A stretch of DNA of 64,000 bases, from contig JASAND010027724.1 of the NCBI GenBank assembly GCA_030248195.1, positions 1-64,000 on the forward strand, written 5' to 3'. Origin of the DNA: Trissonchulus latispiculum. Its lineage: Eukaryota; Nematoda; Enoplea; Enoplida; Ironidae. The notes under the pieces were generated by a model. It was not told the DNA's origin. It made no database searches and saw nothing but the letters and a program-made list of their open reading frames with translations. The number at the start of each line of letters is the position of its first letter. Position 1 is the first letter of the stretch. Position numbers and translations under genes: made by a program. Positions 34,600 through 47,476 of this stretch are shown in pieces.

Positions 34600-35385
34600 G
34601 GGAGGAGGACTATTACCTGTCTTATTTTTAGGCCAAAAATTATGGGGAGAGGGGCTGAAAGTTGCCCACCCCCATCGATGCGGGGGGCTCGTCAAAAATG
34701 GGGGAGTAAATATTTGAAAAAATTTTGCAAATTTTTACATTTTTTGTGTAAAGCCTGGCATATTTTTAGGCCAAAATTTATGGGGGGGCTTCGTGGGGGC
34801 CCCCCCATCGATGGGGGGGGGGCTGACCCAGAATGGGGGGGCATTTTTTGGAAATTTGGGTTTTTTGTGTAAAATTGTGTAAAAACCGCTAAAAAATGAC
34901 TAATTTTAAGTGGTTTTTAGGCTAAAATAGTAAAAATTTCGTTAAATATCCGGCGAAGCCGGAAAATGTTTGAAAATTTAGGGTAAAAATGGTAAAATTT
35001 GGCAATTTTTTGGGTTATGGGGGGGAACCTCGAATGGGGGGGAGGTCGCCGAGTGGGGGCCCCCCCTCCAGTAAAAAGAAGCCAGAAAACTGCCAGAAAT
35101 CGCTAGAAATGACTAATTTTAGGTGTTTTTTTACGCTAAGGAGCGGATATTTCGTTAAAATCCCGGCGAAGCCAGAAAATTTTTTGAAAATTTAGGGTAA
35201 AAGTGGTGAAATATGGCAATTTTTTGGGTTATGTGGGGAGGTCAAAATTTATTGGGAGGCTTTTTTGGGGGAACCTCGAATGGGGGAGGTTGCCGAGTGG
35301 GGGGTTCCCACCACCACCCCCCCCTCCCCCCCAGTGAAAATAAGCTAGAGGCACTCACCCTTTAAAAATACCCTGACAGGGCGTA
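34600..35385 (+). mobile_element. nested G-rich miniature-element remnants
   Basis: TTATTTTTAGGCCAAA starts occur near 34623 and 34762, CCGGC-GAA-GCCGG hairpins at 34950 and near 35163, and ends near 35355 (GAAAATAAGCTAG) and 35370-35384 (TAAAAATACCCTGA). These match the 38240-38652 family and the 33962 family. At least two partly duplicated units appear nested; exact borders cannot be set by eye. Confidence 0.6.
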
Positions 35386-35968
35386 TTGAACACTATTGTA
35401 CCAGTTGAAATGATTTAAAAATATCCACTTATAATTGTAGGTGTCCATACCTTAGTTTACAGCTCTTTCTTTTCTTTCTCCCTACGCACGACCGTATGTT
35501 TGCTCCTTTTTCTTGGTTGAATTCTCTATTCATTTTCTTTCTTGGAGAAACCCATTCATTTGGGCTGTCTTGCGTGCTTAATAGTTAAGAAGGACATCGT
35601 ATATGTTATACGTACCTTTCCTCAAGCTCAAGCATGCCACTCGGCGTTTATAGATTTTTATGTTAATAATTTCACTGTGCTCGTGTGCTTCTCTTTTTTG
35701 TAAAAGTGCGGTTGTTTGTTGTGATATGTAGTTAAGGTGGTTTTTGTCAAGAGAGCTATTTAGTTCTAAAAATGTATATATATACGCAGCATGTGTATGC
35801 GGATGAACGTGTTTGTATTATAAATGTGGAAATTTATTCCCAATTTTAATGCTAGACTGATCAGTTTTGTTCAAATCTGGAGGTTCAAACTTGAAATAGT
35901 AGTTTGATTTTTGAATGCTTTGCAAACCTGATTTGAGCTGTCTACACGTATATACCTGGAACTGTTAA
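35386..35968. other. noncoding spacer
   Basis: AT-rich DNA, no gene or repeat recognised apart from short TATATACG patches. Confidence 0.4.
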
Positions 35969-36190
35969 CACTAGTGTAGCCTGAAAAAATTTCGGAGGGG
36001 GCAAATGAACTCGATGGAGTCCAATGTCAAGTGCAAACTGGTATTTTTGGGGTATGTTCGTGTGAAGTTAGCGCCGCAGGCGAAATTTTTTTGGAAATAT
36101 TTACCAGCATTCCTACTTGGATTTAAAAATTTTTTGGCCTCCGATTTCTGGCGGGGGGCATGCCCCTTCGCTCACGTGCCTGACTGTATA
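35969..36190 (+). mobile_element. truncated hAT-like miniature element
   Basis: Left end CACTAGTGTAGCCTGAAAAA followed by TTTCGG and a G-run resembles 49950 and 56793; a GCGCCGCAGGCG hairpin lies near 36072. The right TIR is not recognisable. Confidence 0.55.
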
Positions 36191-36339
36191 CTGCCCTTCT
36201 ATGCATAAAAGCTATATATGCAATATGCATATATATACAAGTAACAAAAATGCTCCGCACAAAAGGGGATAATATGTGTGTTGGGCCAACGTCTATCCTT
36301 TAAATTCCGGTTGAGAAAGGCATAAATCCGACACAGCAA

Positions 36340-37420
36340 AAGTTGCTCAGCTCATTTAGGGCTTTCATTTGATACCAAATTTGACCGCTTTTGAAAAATT
36401 TTATTTTAGACGCAAAATCGCCTAGTCCCCGCCCCACCCCAGCACTCTACAGCCACTTTGAGCATGTAGTTCTATGAGAAAAGTTGCTCAGCTCGCTTAG
36501 GGCTTTCACTTGGTACCAAAATTGACCACTTTTGAAAAATTTCATTTTTGACCGAAAATCGCCTAAGTCCCCACCCCACCCCACCACAGCACTCTACAGC
36601 CACTTTGGGCATGCAGTTCTATGACAAAAGTTGCTCAGCTCACTTAGGGCTTTCATTTGATACCAAAATTGACTACTTCTGAAAAATTTTATGTTTGACC
36701 CAAAATCACCTAAGTCCCCACCCCACCCCACTCCAGCACTCTACAGCCACTTTGAGCATGCAGTTCTATGACAAAAGTTGCTCAGCTCGCCTAGGGCTTT
36801 CATTTGGTATATACCAAATTTGACCACTTTTGAAAAATTTCATTTTTGACCCAAAATTGCCTAAGTCCCCACCCCACCCCACCACAGCCACTTTGGGTAT
36901 GCAGTTCTATGACAAAAGTTGCTCAGCTCACTTAGGGCTTTCATTTTATACCAAATTTGACCACTTTTGAAAAATTTCATTTTTGACCGAAAATCGCATA
37001 AGTCCCCACCCCACCCCACCACAGCACTCTAGAGCCACTTTGGGCACGCAGTTCTATGACAAAAGTTGCTCAGCTCACTTAGGGCTTTCATTTGATACCA
37101 AAATTGACTACTTCTGAAAAATTTTATGTTTGACCCAAAATCACCTAAGTCCCCACCCCACCCCACCACAGCACTCTACAGCCACTTTGAGCATGCAGTT
37201 CTATGACAAAAGTTGCTCAGCTCGCTTAGGGCTTTCATTTGGTACCAAATTTGACCACTTTTGAAAAATTTCATTTTTGACCCAAAATCGCCTAAGTCCC
37301 CAACCCACCCCACCACAGCACTCTACAGCCACTTTGGGTATGCAGTTCTATGACAAAAGTTGCTCAGCTCACTTAGGGCTTTCATTTTATACCAAATTTG
37401 ACCACTTTTGAAGAACTTTA
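36340..37420 (+). repeat. 147-bp tandem array in copy 3
   Basis: TCTATGA starts at 36471, 36618, 36765, 36906, 37053, 37200 and 37347: spacings 147, 147, 141, 147, 147, 147. The unit matches that at 26410-27500, but with TCAGCTCRCTTAGGGCTTTC rather than TCAGTTCGATGCGGGCTTTC, so each copy's array has its own sequence type. Confidence 0.93.
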
Positions 37421-38239
37421 TTTTCGACCATTTGACCCTCCCACCCGACTGACCCGTCAAACGGCAAAGTAGAACCAGCCCAGCAATATATGCACGTCGG
37501 ACGGCAAAATGGATACCGGGAATGAGCTGGGCACACCTGAAAACCCCTATAGACAAAGTTTTGAGAGTCCAGGTAAAGCCTACTATGGACCTCCAGGAAG
37601 CGGTTTTCGATTTGACCCTCCCGACGACAAAATGGAACCAGCCCAGCAAAATAGGTACGTCGGACGGCAAAACGACACCGGGAATGAGCTGGGCGCACCA
37701 GAAAACCCCTATAGACAATGTTTTGAGAGGCTATGTACAGTCATATATGGTGTTCCCGGAAGTCGGTACCGACCGGACCCTCCAGACGGCAAAGTGGAAC
37801 CAGCCCAGCAAGATGGGTGGGTCTGACGGTAAAACTGACTGCGGGAATCGATTCTCCGTGCCAGAAAACCCTTGTATGGAAGATTTGAGCTTTCAAAGTT
37901 GAATATATAGCGAGAAATTTCGATTTTTCATTTTTCGAATTTTCGCCATTTTTGACGGGCCACTGTGGTCGCTAGGGAAGAGATAGAGAAACGCAACCTG
38001 AACCGTTAGTTAGTTCAATATATGTAATTTCTGAATATAAAAAGAAATCAGCTCCACCTCGTAACGTTCGACCTGAGCGACGACCACAAAAATGGTCACT
38101 TTTCGCTATGAGCCGACTTTGCGGCGCCACTGCGGCGCTGTGGCGCAGCTGCGGCGCAAAAAAAGTTGTGATTCTTAAATTCTTTAGAGGGTACTACTAG
38201 ACCCTATAGCCCTTTAGGTTGGCCCACCGCTGCAGATCA

Positions 38240-38652
38240 CTGGCTTATTTTTAGGCCAAAATTTATGGGGGGGGGCGATATGGGGGGGGGGCTCAAAGTT
38301 GCCCCCCCCATCGATGGGGGGGGGGGCTCACCAAAAGTGGGGGGGCATATTTTTGGAAAAAATTTTGCAATTTTTTACGTTTTTTTGTGTAAAAATTGCC
38401 AAAAATCGCTAAAAAATGACTAATTTTAGGTGTTTTTTACGCTAAAAAAGCGAAAATTTCGTTAAAATTCCGGCGAAGCCGGAAAAATTTTTGAAAATTT
38501 AGGGTAAAAATGGTGAAATCTGGCAATTTTTTGGCTTATGGGGGGGGAGGTAAAAATTTATGGGGGGGCTTTTATGGGGGGAACCTCGAATGGGGGGGAG
38601 GTTGCCGAGTGGGGGGGGGGCCCCCCCCACCCCCCCAGTAAAAATAAGCCAG
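38240..38652 (+). mobile_element. G-rich TIR miniature element with 5-bp duplication
   Basis: Perfect TIRs CTGGCTTATTTTTA and TAAAAATAAGCCAG, flanked by GATCA at 38235-38239 and 38653-38657. The empty site is preserved in array-element copy 1 (GCTGCAGTTCACGTGAAAG at about 10125) and copy 2 (GCAGATTACGTGAAAG), which proves insertion and the 5-bp duplication. Interior hairpin CCGGC-GAA-GCCGG at 38470-38482. 413 bp, noncoding. Confidence 0.95.
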
Positions 38653-38938
38653 GATCACGTGAAAGCGGCGAACATTATGTACAATACAACCATCAAATAG
38701 GAGAAACCGGAAAAAAACATCGCCGCCATAACCGGTCCGGGGCGCAACTTTTTAACGGTAAGTGATACGGGGCTGAAACTTCACACACATACTAAACTCG
38801 ATGTGCTCTACAATTTGCGCATGAAATCTGCGCAGGATCTGCGCAGGATTTTGCGCAGCTTCTGCGCAGCTTATTTTACACTGTCTCCAGCCACTTTTCA
38901 CACATATTATAGGGGTCGCTGCCGCGACCCCTATGATA

Positions 38939-38953
38939 TATATGGATTTTTGT

Positions 38954-38987
<34 letters not shown>

Positions 38988-39274
38988 CACGTTGTATATA
39001 TATACCTAATTTTGACATAAGCATCCAACTTTTTTAAAACATGTATACTGCCTCGTTTTTGCCTGCGCAGGTTAGCAATTCCTGCCGCAATGTGTTGTAC
39101 ATGTCGCCGCGGGTTTTGTTAACATGAGCAGATGTTGTTAGAATGAGCAAACGAAAAGTTGAGTCAATGAAAAGCTATTTTCAGATTCCTGTTCTGTGAC
39201 CTGGAAAACTCCTTTCTGGAACTTGTAACCTAAATCGCCGAGAAAAATGTTTCGGTTTCCCTTGTGAATCGAAA
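38939..39274. other. noncoding spacer
   Basis: A (TA)n stretch near 38958-38983, then a fragment with AAACGAAAAGTTGAGTC and TCAGATTCCTGTTCTG at 39146-39210 that is related to the palindrome arms near 45950-46010, 43680 and 62010. Confidence 0.45.
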
Positions 39275-39892
39275 ATGTGGGGGAGCCCCCCCCCAATTGT
39301 GGGGAAAAACCAAAAGCTGGCTTACCTCTACTGGGTGCAGCCCCCCCCCATTCGAGAAGTCCCCCCCCATAAAAAGCCCCCCCATAAATTCCGACCTCCC
39401 CCCCACAACCGCATGAATTGCCAATTTTACCATTTTTACCCAACATTTTCAAAAAATTTTCCGGCTTCGCCGGATTTTTAACGAAATTTTCGCTATTTTA
39501 GCTTAAAAACACCTACAATTAGTTATTTTTTAGCGATTTTTAGCTGTTTTTGACACAAAAAACCTAAAAATTTGCCTAAAAATATGGCCCCCATTGATGG
39601 GGGGGGGCTTCTTCGAGCCCTCCCCATATCGCCCCCCCCCATAAATTTTGGCCTAAAAGTAAGCCAGAAAAGTGGGGGGAGATAAAATGGTCTAAAACAC
39701 CGTAAATTGCGTGCTTTCTGCTTATACTCGAATAATCAAGTTTTAGTAACAAAATTTTGACAAAATTTTTGAATTGAATTGAAAACGGAAAAATTTTGAT
39801 GGAAAATTCTTAAATTTGGCAATTTCTGTTCACCTTAAAGTGAGTGGGGGGACCCAAAAAGTGGGAGGCCCAACCCCCTAAAGAAAACCCAG
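39275..39892 (-). mobile_element. outer G-rich element carrying a nested copy
   Basis: Sequence flanking the inner element matches the 29231 family (CAAAAGTGGGGG then GGTCTAAA) and ends AAGAAAACCCAG at 39892, the inverse of CTGGGTTT. The left border is not certain. Confidence 0.5.
39317..39667 (-). mobile_element. G-rich TIR miniature element with 5-bp duplication
   Basis: Ends CTGGCTTAC and GTAAGCCAG with flanking AAAAG at 39312-39316 and 39668-39672. Interior hairpin CCGGC-TTC-GCCGG at 39461-39473, the reverse complement of that in 38240-38652. Inserted within another G-rich element. 351 bp. Confidence 0.88.
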
Positions 39893-41131
39893 ATGCCACA
39901 AACAGATAGCAACTCATTTGTCACCTATGTGTACATAAGCGTTTTTCTTTCATATGCTCTGGTACGTATATATATATATATATATATGCATGCTTACATG
40001 CACTATATAGGATATGGAATATAATACGTATATACTCTGATTTTATGTGTCTAAAACACACACATTCGTACTTATGTGCTAAAGATTTATTAGATGTAGC
40101 TAGGAGTAGGACTTTTGTCAAGTGTTGCGTAACTTTTCTTTTCTGATGCCGAGTTGACTGCCCGCTTCAAACTTTTTCCAGGGAGGGGGGAGGGGGAAGT
40201 TGCTGTCATAGCTTCTCTTGAGTGTGTAGTAGTAATATACTATATAGGTATGTATGTGTATATATACATGCTTCAATAACGTAAATGTATGTACGTATAA
40301 GCGTATTTTATGCACTATATATAATATGTATATACGTATAAGTGTAAATATATATTGGTCAAGTCTACTTTAACGTTACGTACATGGATGCTTAATATTA
40401 CCGGTGATCTAACGGATCACTTATTGTATATCCTTGACCTGTCACCAACGAAAGAAAATGTTGACTTTTGAAGCGGGATCTCGCAGTAGGTGTTAGATAG
40501 TGGGCTAAAAGTACTTATTTTGGAAAGTTTCATCAAATTCCAACTTGATCTGGACCGTATGCAAACAATATATATATTATGTGCATTTATATGCCAAAAA
40601 TATTTCAACTCCGCTTTAGGCGATGATTACCATGGCCTCCCAACCCTTATATATCTTTTTTCAGAAGTTAGTTTTATATATATGTATACGTACGTTTTGC
40701 TTGGATGATTGAGAAACGATTTCGTGAATAAATGATCCATAAGGAATAAAAAAGAGACTTGGTGAGGGGCACAATTCAACGGACTAAAGTCTACTATTTT
40801 GTTGAGCTTATCCTGCTTAATTCAGTGTAATTCCAACCTCTTTTATGTTACTTTTATTACGTAATACATACGTACGTATCTACGTATCTATCTTTCTGTT
40901 GAACGACGGCTTTGCAGAAATTGTAAGCTAAGCTTATGCCTAACTCTGAGCAGGAATCGTTGTATATGCATCATCAACAATGCATCATTTAAAATGCATA
41001 TACGTATGTGTATATGTACGTTTCGAGGATATGCTTATTTTAGCTTAAAAAATTTTTTTCTGGTTTTTTAAAAGTGTCAATCCCTTTTTTAACACTTTCA
41101 CGCTTCGATTGGATCTGTATATGCAATATGC

Positions 41132-41169
<38 letters not shown>

Positions 41170-42069
41170 GTACGTATATATATATCCCTCCGTTGTTGTG
41201 TAGTTTCACTCACTGAGTGGTTTCGATTTCACGTCTTGCTGGTTGTAAGCTAGTTCAAGCTCTTTTCGTTATACAATACGTACGTAGCGGCTGTTTACTG
41301 GCTTTGCTATATATCAGCTGCAGCGGTGAGCTGCGACCGTATCTATACTTTTTGCTGTTTTAGCACTAAACTGGTGCGGGAGCATTAGTTTGCTTATACC
41401 GGCTCCTTTTGTTTTTTATCCTTTATATACGTATTTTTTCGATGAACGTTTGTGTATATACGTAATCGTGGAAATTTCTATGAATTTCTATGATTGATAT
41501 TTATTTGATTACTACGCATTTCTTATCTTACTGTCCAGTCTGTCTACAGCCTGCTGATTTTATCCTGGATTTGTGATCTATATATATATATATTATTTTT
41601 TGCGTGCTATTGGTCCCGGAACGTCTCAAGTCTTTACGTCACAGATGCCGTAATGGTTTGTAACGGGTAGGTATATGTATTGGTACGTATATAGGTAGAC
41701 ATAGTGGCGCCCATACCAAATTGGACCCAAAAAACATTTGGGCATATGATGGGCGAAGCCCCCCAGATGTTGATGAAATGATTTGACATGTCAAAAAATG
41801 CTAGCTATTGATATGTTTAAAAGCTACGTACAGTAAGTGTACATACATACATATATATATATATATACGTGATGTTTGCTTGTTTTGTATTAATGAACTT
41901 CTCCTACTGGTATCATATATAACCTACGGTATATGTATATAAGCCTATTAGCTAAAATCTAAAATGTTGCATTAGCTTTAAATCATACCTATGGTTTTGA
42001 GAGAGGGTATATGTATATATGATCCGTTTTCTGGAGTGAACATCTGTTTGATGGGGTTATATATACTAT

Positions 42070-42115
<46 letters not shown>

Positions 42116-42457
42116 GTATATTAATAAGTATACGAATATAACTGATAGATTCCATATGTTGTCACATTTTCGCAGTCACTTATATATTCTTGTGGGGTAT
42201 GGAAATGGATGGATTTAGTTTAGACTGTTGTTGCAATCTGGTAGAATATATATAATTGCGTTATGGTGTCTGATTTAATTCGTTAGCGTATACCACCAAA
42301 CGTTTTACAGAAGTTTTTGATTGTCTACATACTGTATGTTGAGTTTCAGCTTTTTGCGCTAGGTCTAGACGATTTTAGAAGATTTCCTTAAAGATTTTAT
42401 CTCCGTTCAGTTATACTAGTAGATTACTACTATTTCTTAAATTTTTTCTTATCTCAC
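39893..42457. other. noncoding, TA/ACGTA-rich
   Basis: Many TATATACGTA patches and (TA)n tracts (about 39967-39986, 41139-41168, 42076-42104). A fragment of the TTAA element lies at about 40445-40615 (TTTTGAAGCGGGATC, then TTCCAACTTGATCTGGACCG). A short AGTGGCGCCCATACC phrase at 41702 may be a hAT end fragment. No exon recognised. Confidence 0.45.
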
Positions 42458-43447
42458 TTAAGGTAGTGATTCCTTTTGGGCACATATTGTTATTCGGCGG
42501 CATAAATCAAGATGAAATTTGATGAAACTTTCCGAAATAAATTCTTTTAGCGTCTTAACACCTCCGCGCAATCCCGATTCAAAAATTCGAGATTTGCGGT
42601 CAGAGTGGTTTTTCCCAATTTCTGAACGTTTGGCAGCTGCTATACTGTTATAACTATATTCATTCGAAAGATCTCATTGAGCTTCATATTTTTGCTTTTT
42701 AAAGCAACTTTCTAGCTTTTCTCTACCGTGAGATATAGCCGATTTTCTTGTTTTGGCGTCGAAAACATGTCATTTTTGCAGAAATCAAGTAATCCAACAT
42801 TTTTTGAACTACGCAAGCCGTTAAATCAAACTAAGGGCGTCGATCTGAAGGTCTCACAGGGACAAATTATCCGACGCATGATCGTCTTCCAACTGCTATC
42901 CTGTAGGCTACTATCATAAAAAACGTAGTTTTTACAAAAACACGACCGATTTTTTTTCCAAAGATTGTGGAGCATTCACCATGCAAGCTGGAGGGCTGCT
43001 ACTGAACAAATGTGTTGTGCACAAATATACCCAGGGACGATTTTTTAGTTGCCCCGATTGCTGCTTTCTAGCTAAAGTAATCGCTTGACAAATTTGGAAA
43101 AAGTTGGCAAAATACAGGGTACGCACACATTTCAGCTTATTTCTCTATAACGAAGAGCAATTTCACAATAAATAAAAAATCGTCCCCAGCTATTTGATGG
43201 AGGTATCGAATGATATAACCGATGTCTCGCGAAAAAATTTACTTGAGTCTGCAAAAATTCTGGAAAATTATACTTCTTCTAAAATGTGTTAAAAATTTTT
43301 TAGAAAAGCAACATTAGTTTCGTGGTATGCGTTAAAAAGAGAAAATGTCAAGCTACATTTTGATATAAAAATGGCTTCATAACTCCAAGTAATGAATGAG
43401 TAATAATGGTGTAAACTTTATGTGACCAAAGGGAATCACCACCTTAA
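42458..43447 (-). mobile_element. TTAA-bounded ~1-kb element, copy 3 (inverted)
   Basis: TTAAGGTAGTGATTCC at the left and GGAATCACCACCTTAA at the right. The interior runs opposite to copy 1: AAGATGAAATTTGATGAAAC lies near the left end here and its inverse lies near the right end at 15130-15160. Noncoding. Confidence 0.85.
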
Positions 43448-43613
43448 CTTCTTATCTCCCCGCTCTCAAATTGAATATATATACCTGAGCTAAATTTTTT
43501 CTGGATAGGTTTAAGCCACACTGAGTATAAATATAAGATTTTTCAAATCTTGAAATTTCTTCGAATCGGTTTCGGATTTTTTCGATTCGATGTAAACTTG
43601 TATGCCTTGCCTA

Positions 43614-43663
<50 letters not shown>

Positions 43664-44385
43664 GTATATGGACATTTTATTGAGCTAACGAAAAGCTGCG
43701 TCGACGAACGGACTTCAGATTCGGGTTCTGCAGCCCAGAAAACCCCCTTACACGCTTTTTTATGTAGCTCCAAACCAAAGCATTTTCGATTTTCCCATGC
43801 CCCCACCCCCTTATGAATAAAAATTGATTTTTTGAAAATTGAAATATGAAAGTGAATGAAAATGAAATGGAAAAATGAACATTGAAAATCAAATCGTTTT
43901 TCATGTTCATTTTTTCATTTCATTCATTTTTCAAGCTGAAAAAATGGAAAAGTGCCACAGTCAATAGGATTCACTGGGGGGGGGGGGAGGGGGGGGGTAA
44001 AAGGACTCATCTTCGGTACACTTTTCAATTTTTAAGGCATTTTTTTCTAATAATTGTAAAAGTGCCTACCGTCTTTTACTGCACAAGTATATATATACTG
44101 TCTGCAAATCATTCAAACGAATACAATTATTTTTAAAAACCATACAACAGTTTAAAACTTATGCACAAAGCATGTGACAATTTTTGAAAAATTTAATTTC
44201 GAAAATTCAAAAACTTTTGCGTATTTAAAGAACTCAGCGTGGTCGAAAACATACCCATACCAAATTTCTGCCTAATTGATCAAGTTTTTAGAATTTGAGG
44301 GATGAGGGTAATCGAGACAAGTCCAAAAGTCAACTCCACGGTTTGGCTGAACCTCGACTTCTTGTGACGACCAGGAATAAAATAC
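43448..44385. other. noncoding with repeat fragments
   Basis: A (TA)n at 43615-43660 is followed by GAGCTAACGAAAAGCTG and CTTCAGATTCGGGTTCTG, a fragment of the 45950-46010 palindrome arm. A local ATTTTTCATTTCATTC region (43810-43930) is self-similar. ACATACCCATACC at 44248 belongs to the dispersed family listed at 19007. Confidence 0.5.
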
Positions 44386-44730
44386 CTGGCATTTTTTAGT
44401 GGGAGGGGGTGGGGCCCCCCACTTTTCGGTTCTCCCCCACTTTCGGAGCCGCCCACTTTCATCCCCCCCACTTTTCGGCAAGCCGTCCCATGTTTTTGGG
44501 GGTCGCCCAAAAGTGTCGAAAAATTAAGTTTTTCAGGCCAAATTTTCAAAAATTTTCTGAAATTTTAGCTAATTTATGGACTTATAAGTTAATTTTATGC
44601 TTAAAAACAGCGATTTTTTGTGTTTTTACCTAATATATAAATGCTGATTTTTCGCTAAAAATGTTGGTATTTTATACCTTGGACACGCCCCCCCCCCACT
44701 TTCCTAAACCTAAAACTAAAAAAATGTCAG
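44386..44730 (+). mobile_element. G-rich TIR miniature element with 5-bp duplication
   Basis: Ends CTGGCATTTTTTAG and CTAAAAAAATGTCAG, flanked by AATAC at 44381-44385 and 44731-44735. C-runs and CCCACTTT blocks near both ends. 345 bp, noncoding. Related to 38240-38652 by TIR and duplication length but without the CCGGC hairpin. Confidence 0.82.
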
Positions 44731-44962
44731 AATACCTGGGTCAGATTCTCTAAGATTTAGTTTGAAAATTAATCTTCTGCTGGTGAATTACTATTCTACG
44801 AACATTTTCAATTAATTTTCGTTTAGGAGGCGGGAATATATAGTTGGGCCTTTCAGAAAATGGCTTAGAAAATAATTTGGGAAAACCTGAATGGAGAAAC
44901 AGGCATTTTCAGACTCTGTTGTGTGTGAGCCTGAACGTATATGCAACTTTACAGGAAAATAG

Positions 44963-46761
44963 GGGTGTGGGTAAAAACCAGCCCCAGCCCCAGCCCCAGC
45001 CTCGCACCAGCCTAAGAAAAACCAGCCCCTTCTCTCGCTGACCACTGTACACTTTAGACTAAGGACTTTAACACATAATTACGCATATGCGTGTAGACAA
45101 TATATAAGTGCATGTGCATTAATTGTGCCTTATATACAGTCATATAAATTACAGCCTTATATACAGTCATAATGGACATTATATTTATATTTGTACAATC
45201 GGGAAGGGTAAAGGAATTTATTTCCGTTCAAAGAAATTAAAGAATAGAAATTAAAAAGTTTGAAATTACATAATCGTTGTTAAGTATCCCATCAGCTTGC
45301 AAGGATTTTGACATCATTCTGATGTAAAAGAACACTGTTTGGGAATTTCGAAATTAAAAAATCCCTTTTTTATAAACCATTTTACTGTTTCCAGCTAATT
45401 CTCAGTTTTGAATGCTAATTCGCAATTAGTAAGGCGAACTAATGCCAACTTACATATTTCATGAAAAGTTAGCCCTGAAATACTTTTAAAATTCAAGATG
45501 TTTCAAAATTCAGTAATTTTGAAAAGTTTGCAGAAATATCCTTCTTCTGTCTGTTCAATTTCTGTGTATTAGTTTAATCTTCGATAATGTCCAGTTTTCA
45601 AGCTAGGAGAGAGGAAAGGATCTTTTCAGGATAACCCACCCCAGGCCCAGATTCCGCAAAACTTGATAAAATGAGCTGAAATTTGGTATGGGTATGTTTT
45701 CGACCACGCTGAGTTCAAATATCGCAAAATTTTTCGATTTCGCAAAATTTGATTTTTTTTCGATTCGTAAGGGGGGACGGGACCAAGGGGAACCGAAAAA
45801 TTTTTTGTCTTCGATTTTGCTGTTTTATTCAAAAGTTTTATTCAGAGGTTTTCAAGGTCGCTGAACACGAATCTGAAGTTAGTTTTTCGATTCAGCTTTT
45901 CGTTAGCTCAGTATAAGCTTACATCTTAAGCTTAGAACTTTAGCTTATATTGAGCTAACGAAAAGTTGAATCGAAAAACTAACTTCAGATTCGTGTTCTG
46001 CGACCTTGAAAACCTCTGAATAAAACTTTTCAGCAAAATCGAAGACAAAAAATTTTTCGGTTCCCCTTGGTTCCCCCATACGAATCCAAAAAATTAATTT
46101 TTGCGAAATCGAAAAATTTTGCGATATTTGAGCTCAGCGTGGGCGAAAACATACCCATACCAAATTTCAGCTTATTTGATCAAGTTTTGCGGAATCTGGG
46201 CCTGGGGTGGGTTATCCTGAAAAGATCCAGAGGATATTACTGTGACTTTGAAGTTCAGAATTTTTAGTAAAGGTTCATAAAACGTATATATACTTAGACT
46301 AAAAATCAAAATGTCAGGTAATGAAATGATAAACATTTATGTAAATATTTCCAAGGAAAATATTGAACTTTCAAAATTTTGATCTTGTGTATTAGAAAGT
46401 TTTTATCAAAATTAAATTATATACTCTGTAGGTCGGTATCATTACCAATTGTATAACTTCAAAGTCTTTAATTTCTATTCTTTAAATTCTTTGGATGAAG
46501 TAAATTCCTTTGCCTTCCTGATTGTACAAACCCATATAAATATAATGTCCAATACATCTATATATTTTATATGACTATATATGACTATATAAGGCACAAT
46601 TAATGCACATGCACTTATATACTGTCTACACGCATATGCGTAATTATGTGTCAAAGTCCTTAGTTTAAAGTGTACAGTGGTCAGCGAGAGAAGGGGCTGG
46701 TTTTTCTTAGGCTGGTGCGAGGCTGGGGCTGGGGCTGGGGCTGGCTTTTACCCACACCCGA
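44963..46761. repeat. 1.8-kb imperfect palindrome
   Basis: Arms are reverse complements around a centre near 45930 (CGTTAGCTCAGTATAAGCT opposite AGCTTATATTGAGCTAACG at 45901-45960). Matching outer blocks include GGTGTGGGTAAAAACCAGCC at 44965 with its inverse near 46732-46757, the CCCCAG repeats, and ACGCATATGCGT at 45082 and 46631. Inner arms (45617-45920 and 45940-46228) are most similar; the outer parts differ by indels. No coding frame, no defined target duplication. Confidence 0.88.
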
Positions 46762-47385
46762 AAATAGGGGCCAAATTTTCGGTTCTCCTCCCCCCCCCTT
46801 ACGAATCGAAAAATAGAATTTTGTAAAATTAGATTTTGGATAAAGTTCGACCCAGCAACCACCGTGGTCGAAAACACATATATGTATACTGATATATACT
46901 CATACCAAATCTAAGCTATGTCGGCAAAGATTTAAACTTTTTAGCACTGGAGGGGAGGGGTAATCGGAAAGACTAGAATATATCTTAAGGCCTACCGATA
47001 TACCTGCTTTTCAGAAAGCATTTCGCCCTGGACTGAACGCTATCTTGAACCAAAACTTGGAGTTTACCTTTTTTAAGTTAAAAGTTTTGTGTATAAAAGG
47101 GTGAAAGTTGTTAGGGATACAATTTTGGAAAAAGATGCGCGCAGTTTAATAGCCCTAATGGATTCCATTTTTGATATTGTTGTCGTACAAAAATCACGGA
47201 TATACGTATATATACTACTTTACACCTTGTATAACAATAGAACATTGCAATAGTGCATAAGAGGGGGGGGCCTGGGGGGTGGTGGTGATTGTGGTATTTT
47301 TTTTTTTGTTGGTTCTCCTCTACCATTTTTTTTATTCACTTTTTTCATTTTTTTTTTTTTTTTTTTTTTCTTTTTTTTTTTATTT

Positions 47386-47476
<91 letters not shown>

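Larger units (their letters stand above)
36234..38938 (+). mobile_element. dispersed 147-bp-array element, copy 3 (with insertion)
   Basis: Same ends as copy 2: TATACAAGTAAC at 36234 and a perfect terminal hairpin at 38909-38934 followed by GATA. Contains the 147-bp array, a ~160-bp array at about 37455-37800, and the GCGGCGCC tract near 38122. A miniature element with GATCA duplication interrupts it at 38240-38652; without it the copy is about 2.29 kb, close to copy 2. Confidence 0.85.

Noticed and set aside
34120..34695. 191-codon minus-strand frame
   Set aside because: It crosses a (TA)n microsatellite and a miniature element, giving a Tyr-Ile repeat and low-complexity flanks.
47338..47420. 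Poly-T tract as the tail of a minus-strand retroposon
   Set aside because: No upstream SINE or LINE body or target duplication was found; the tract runs into a TA microsatellite and is probably simple-sequence expansion.
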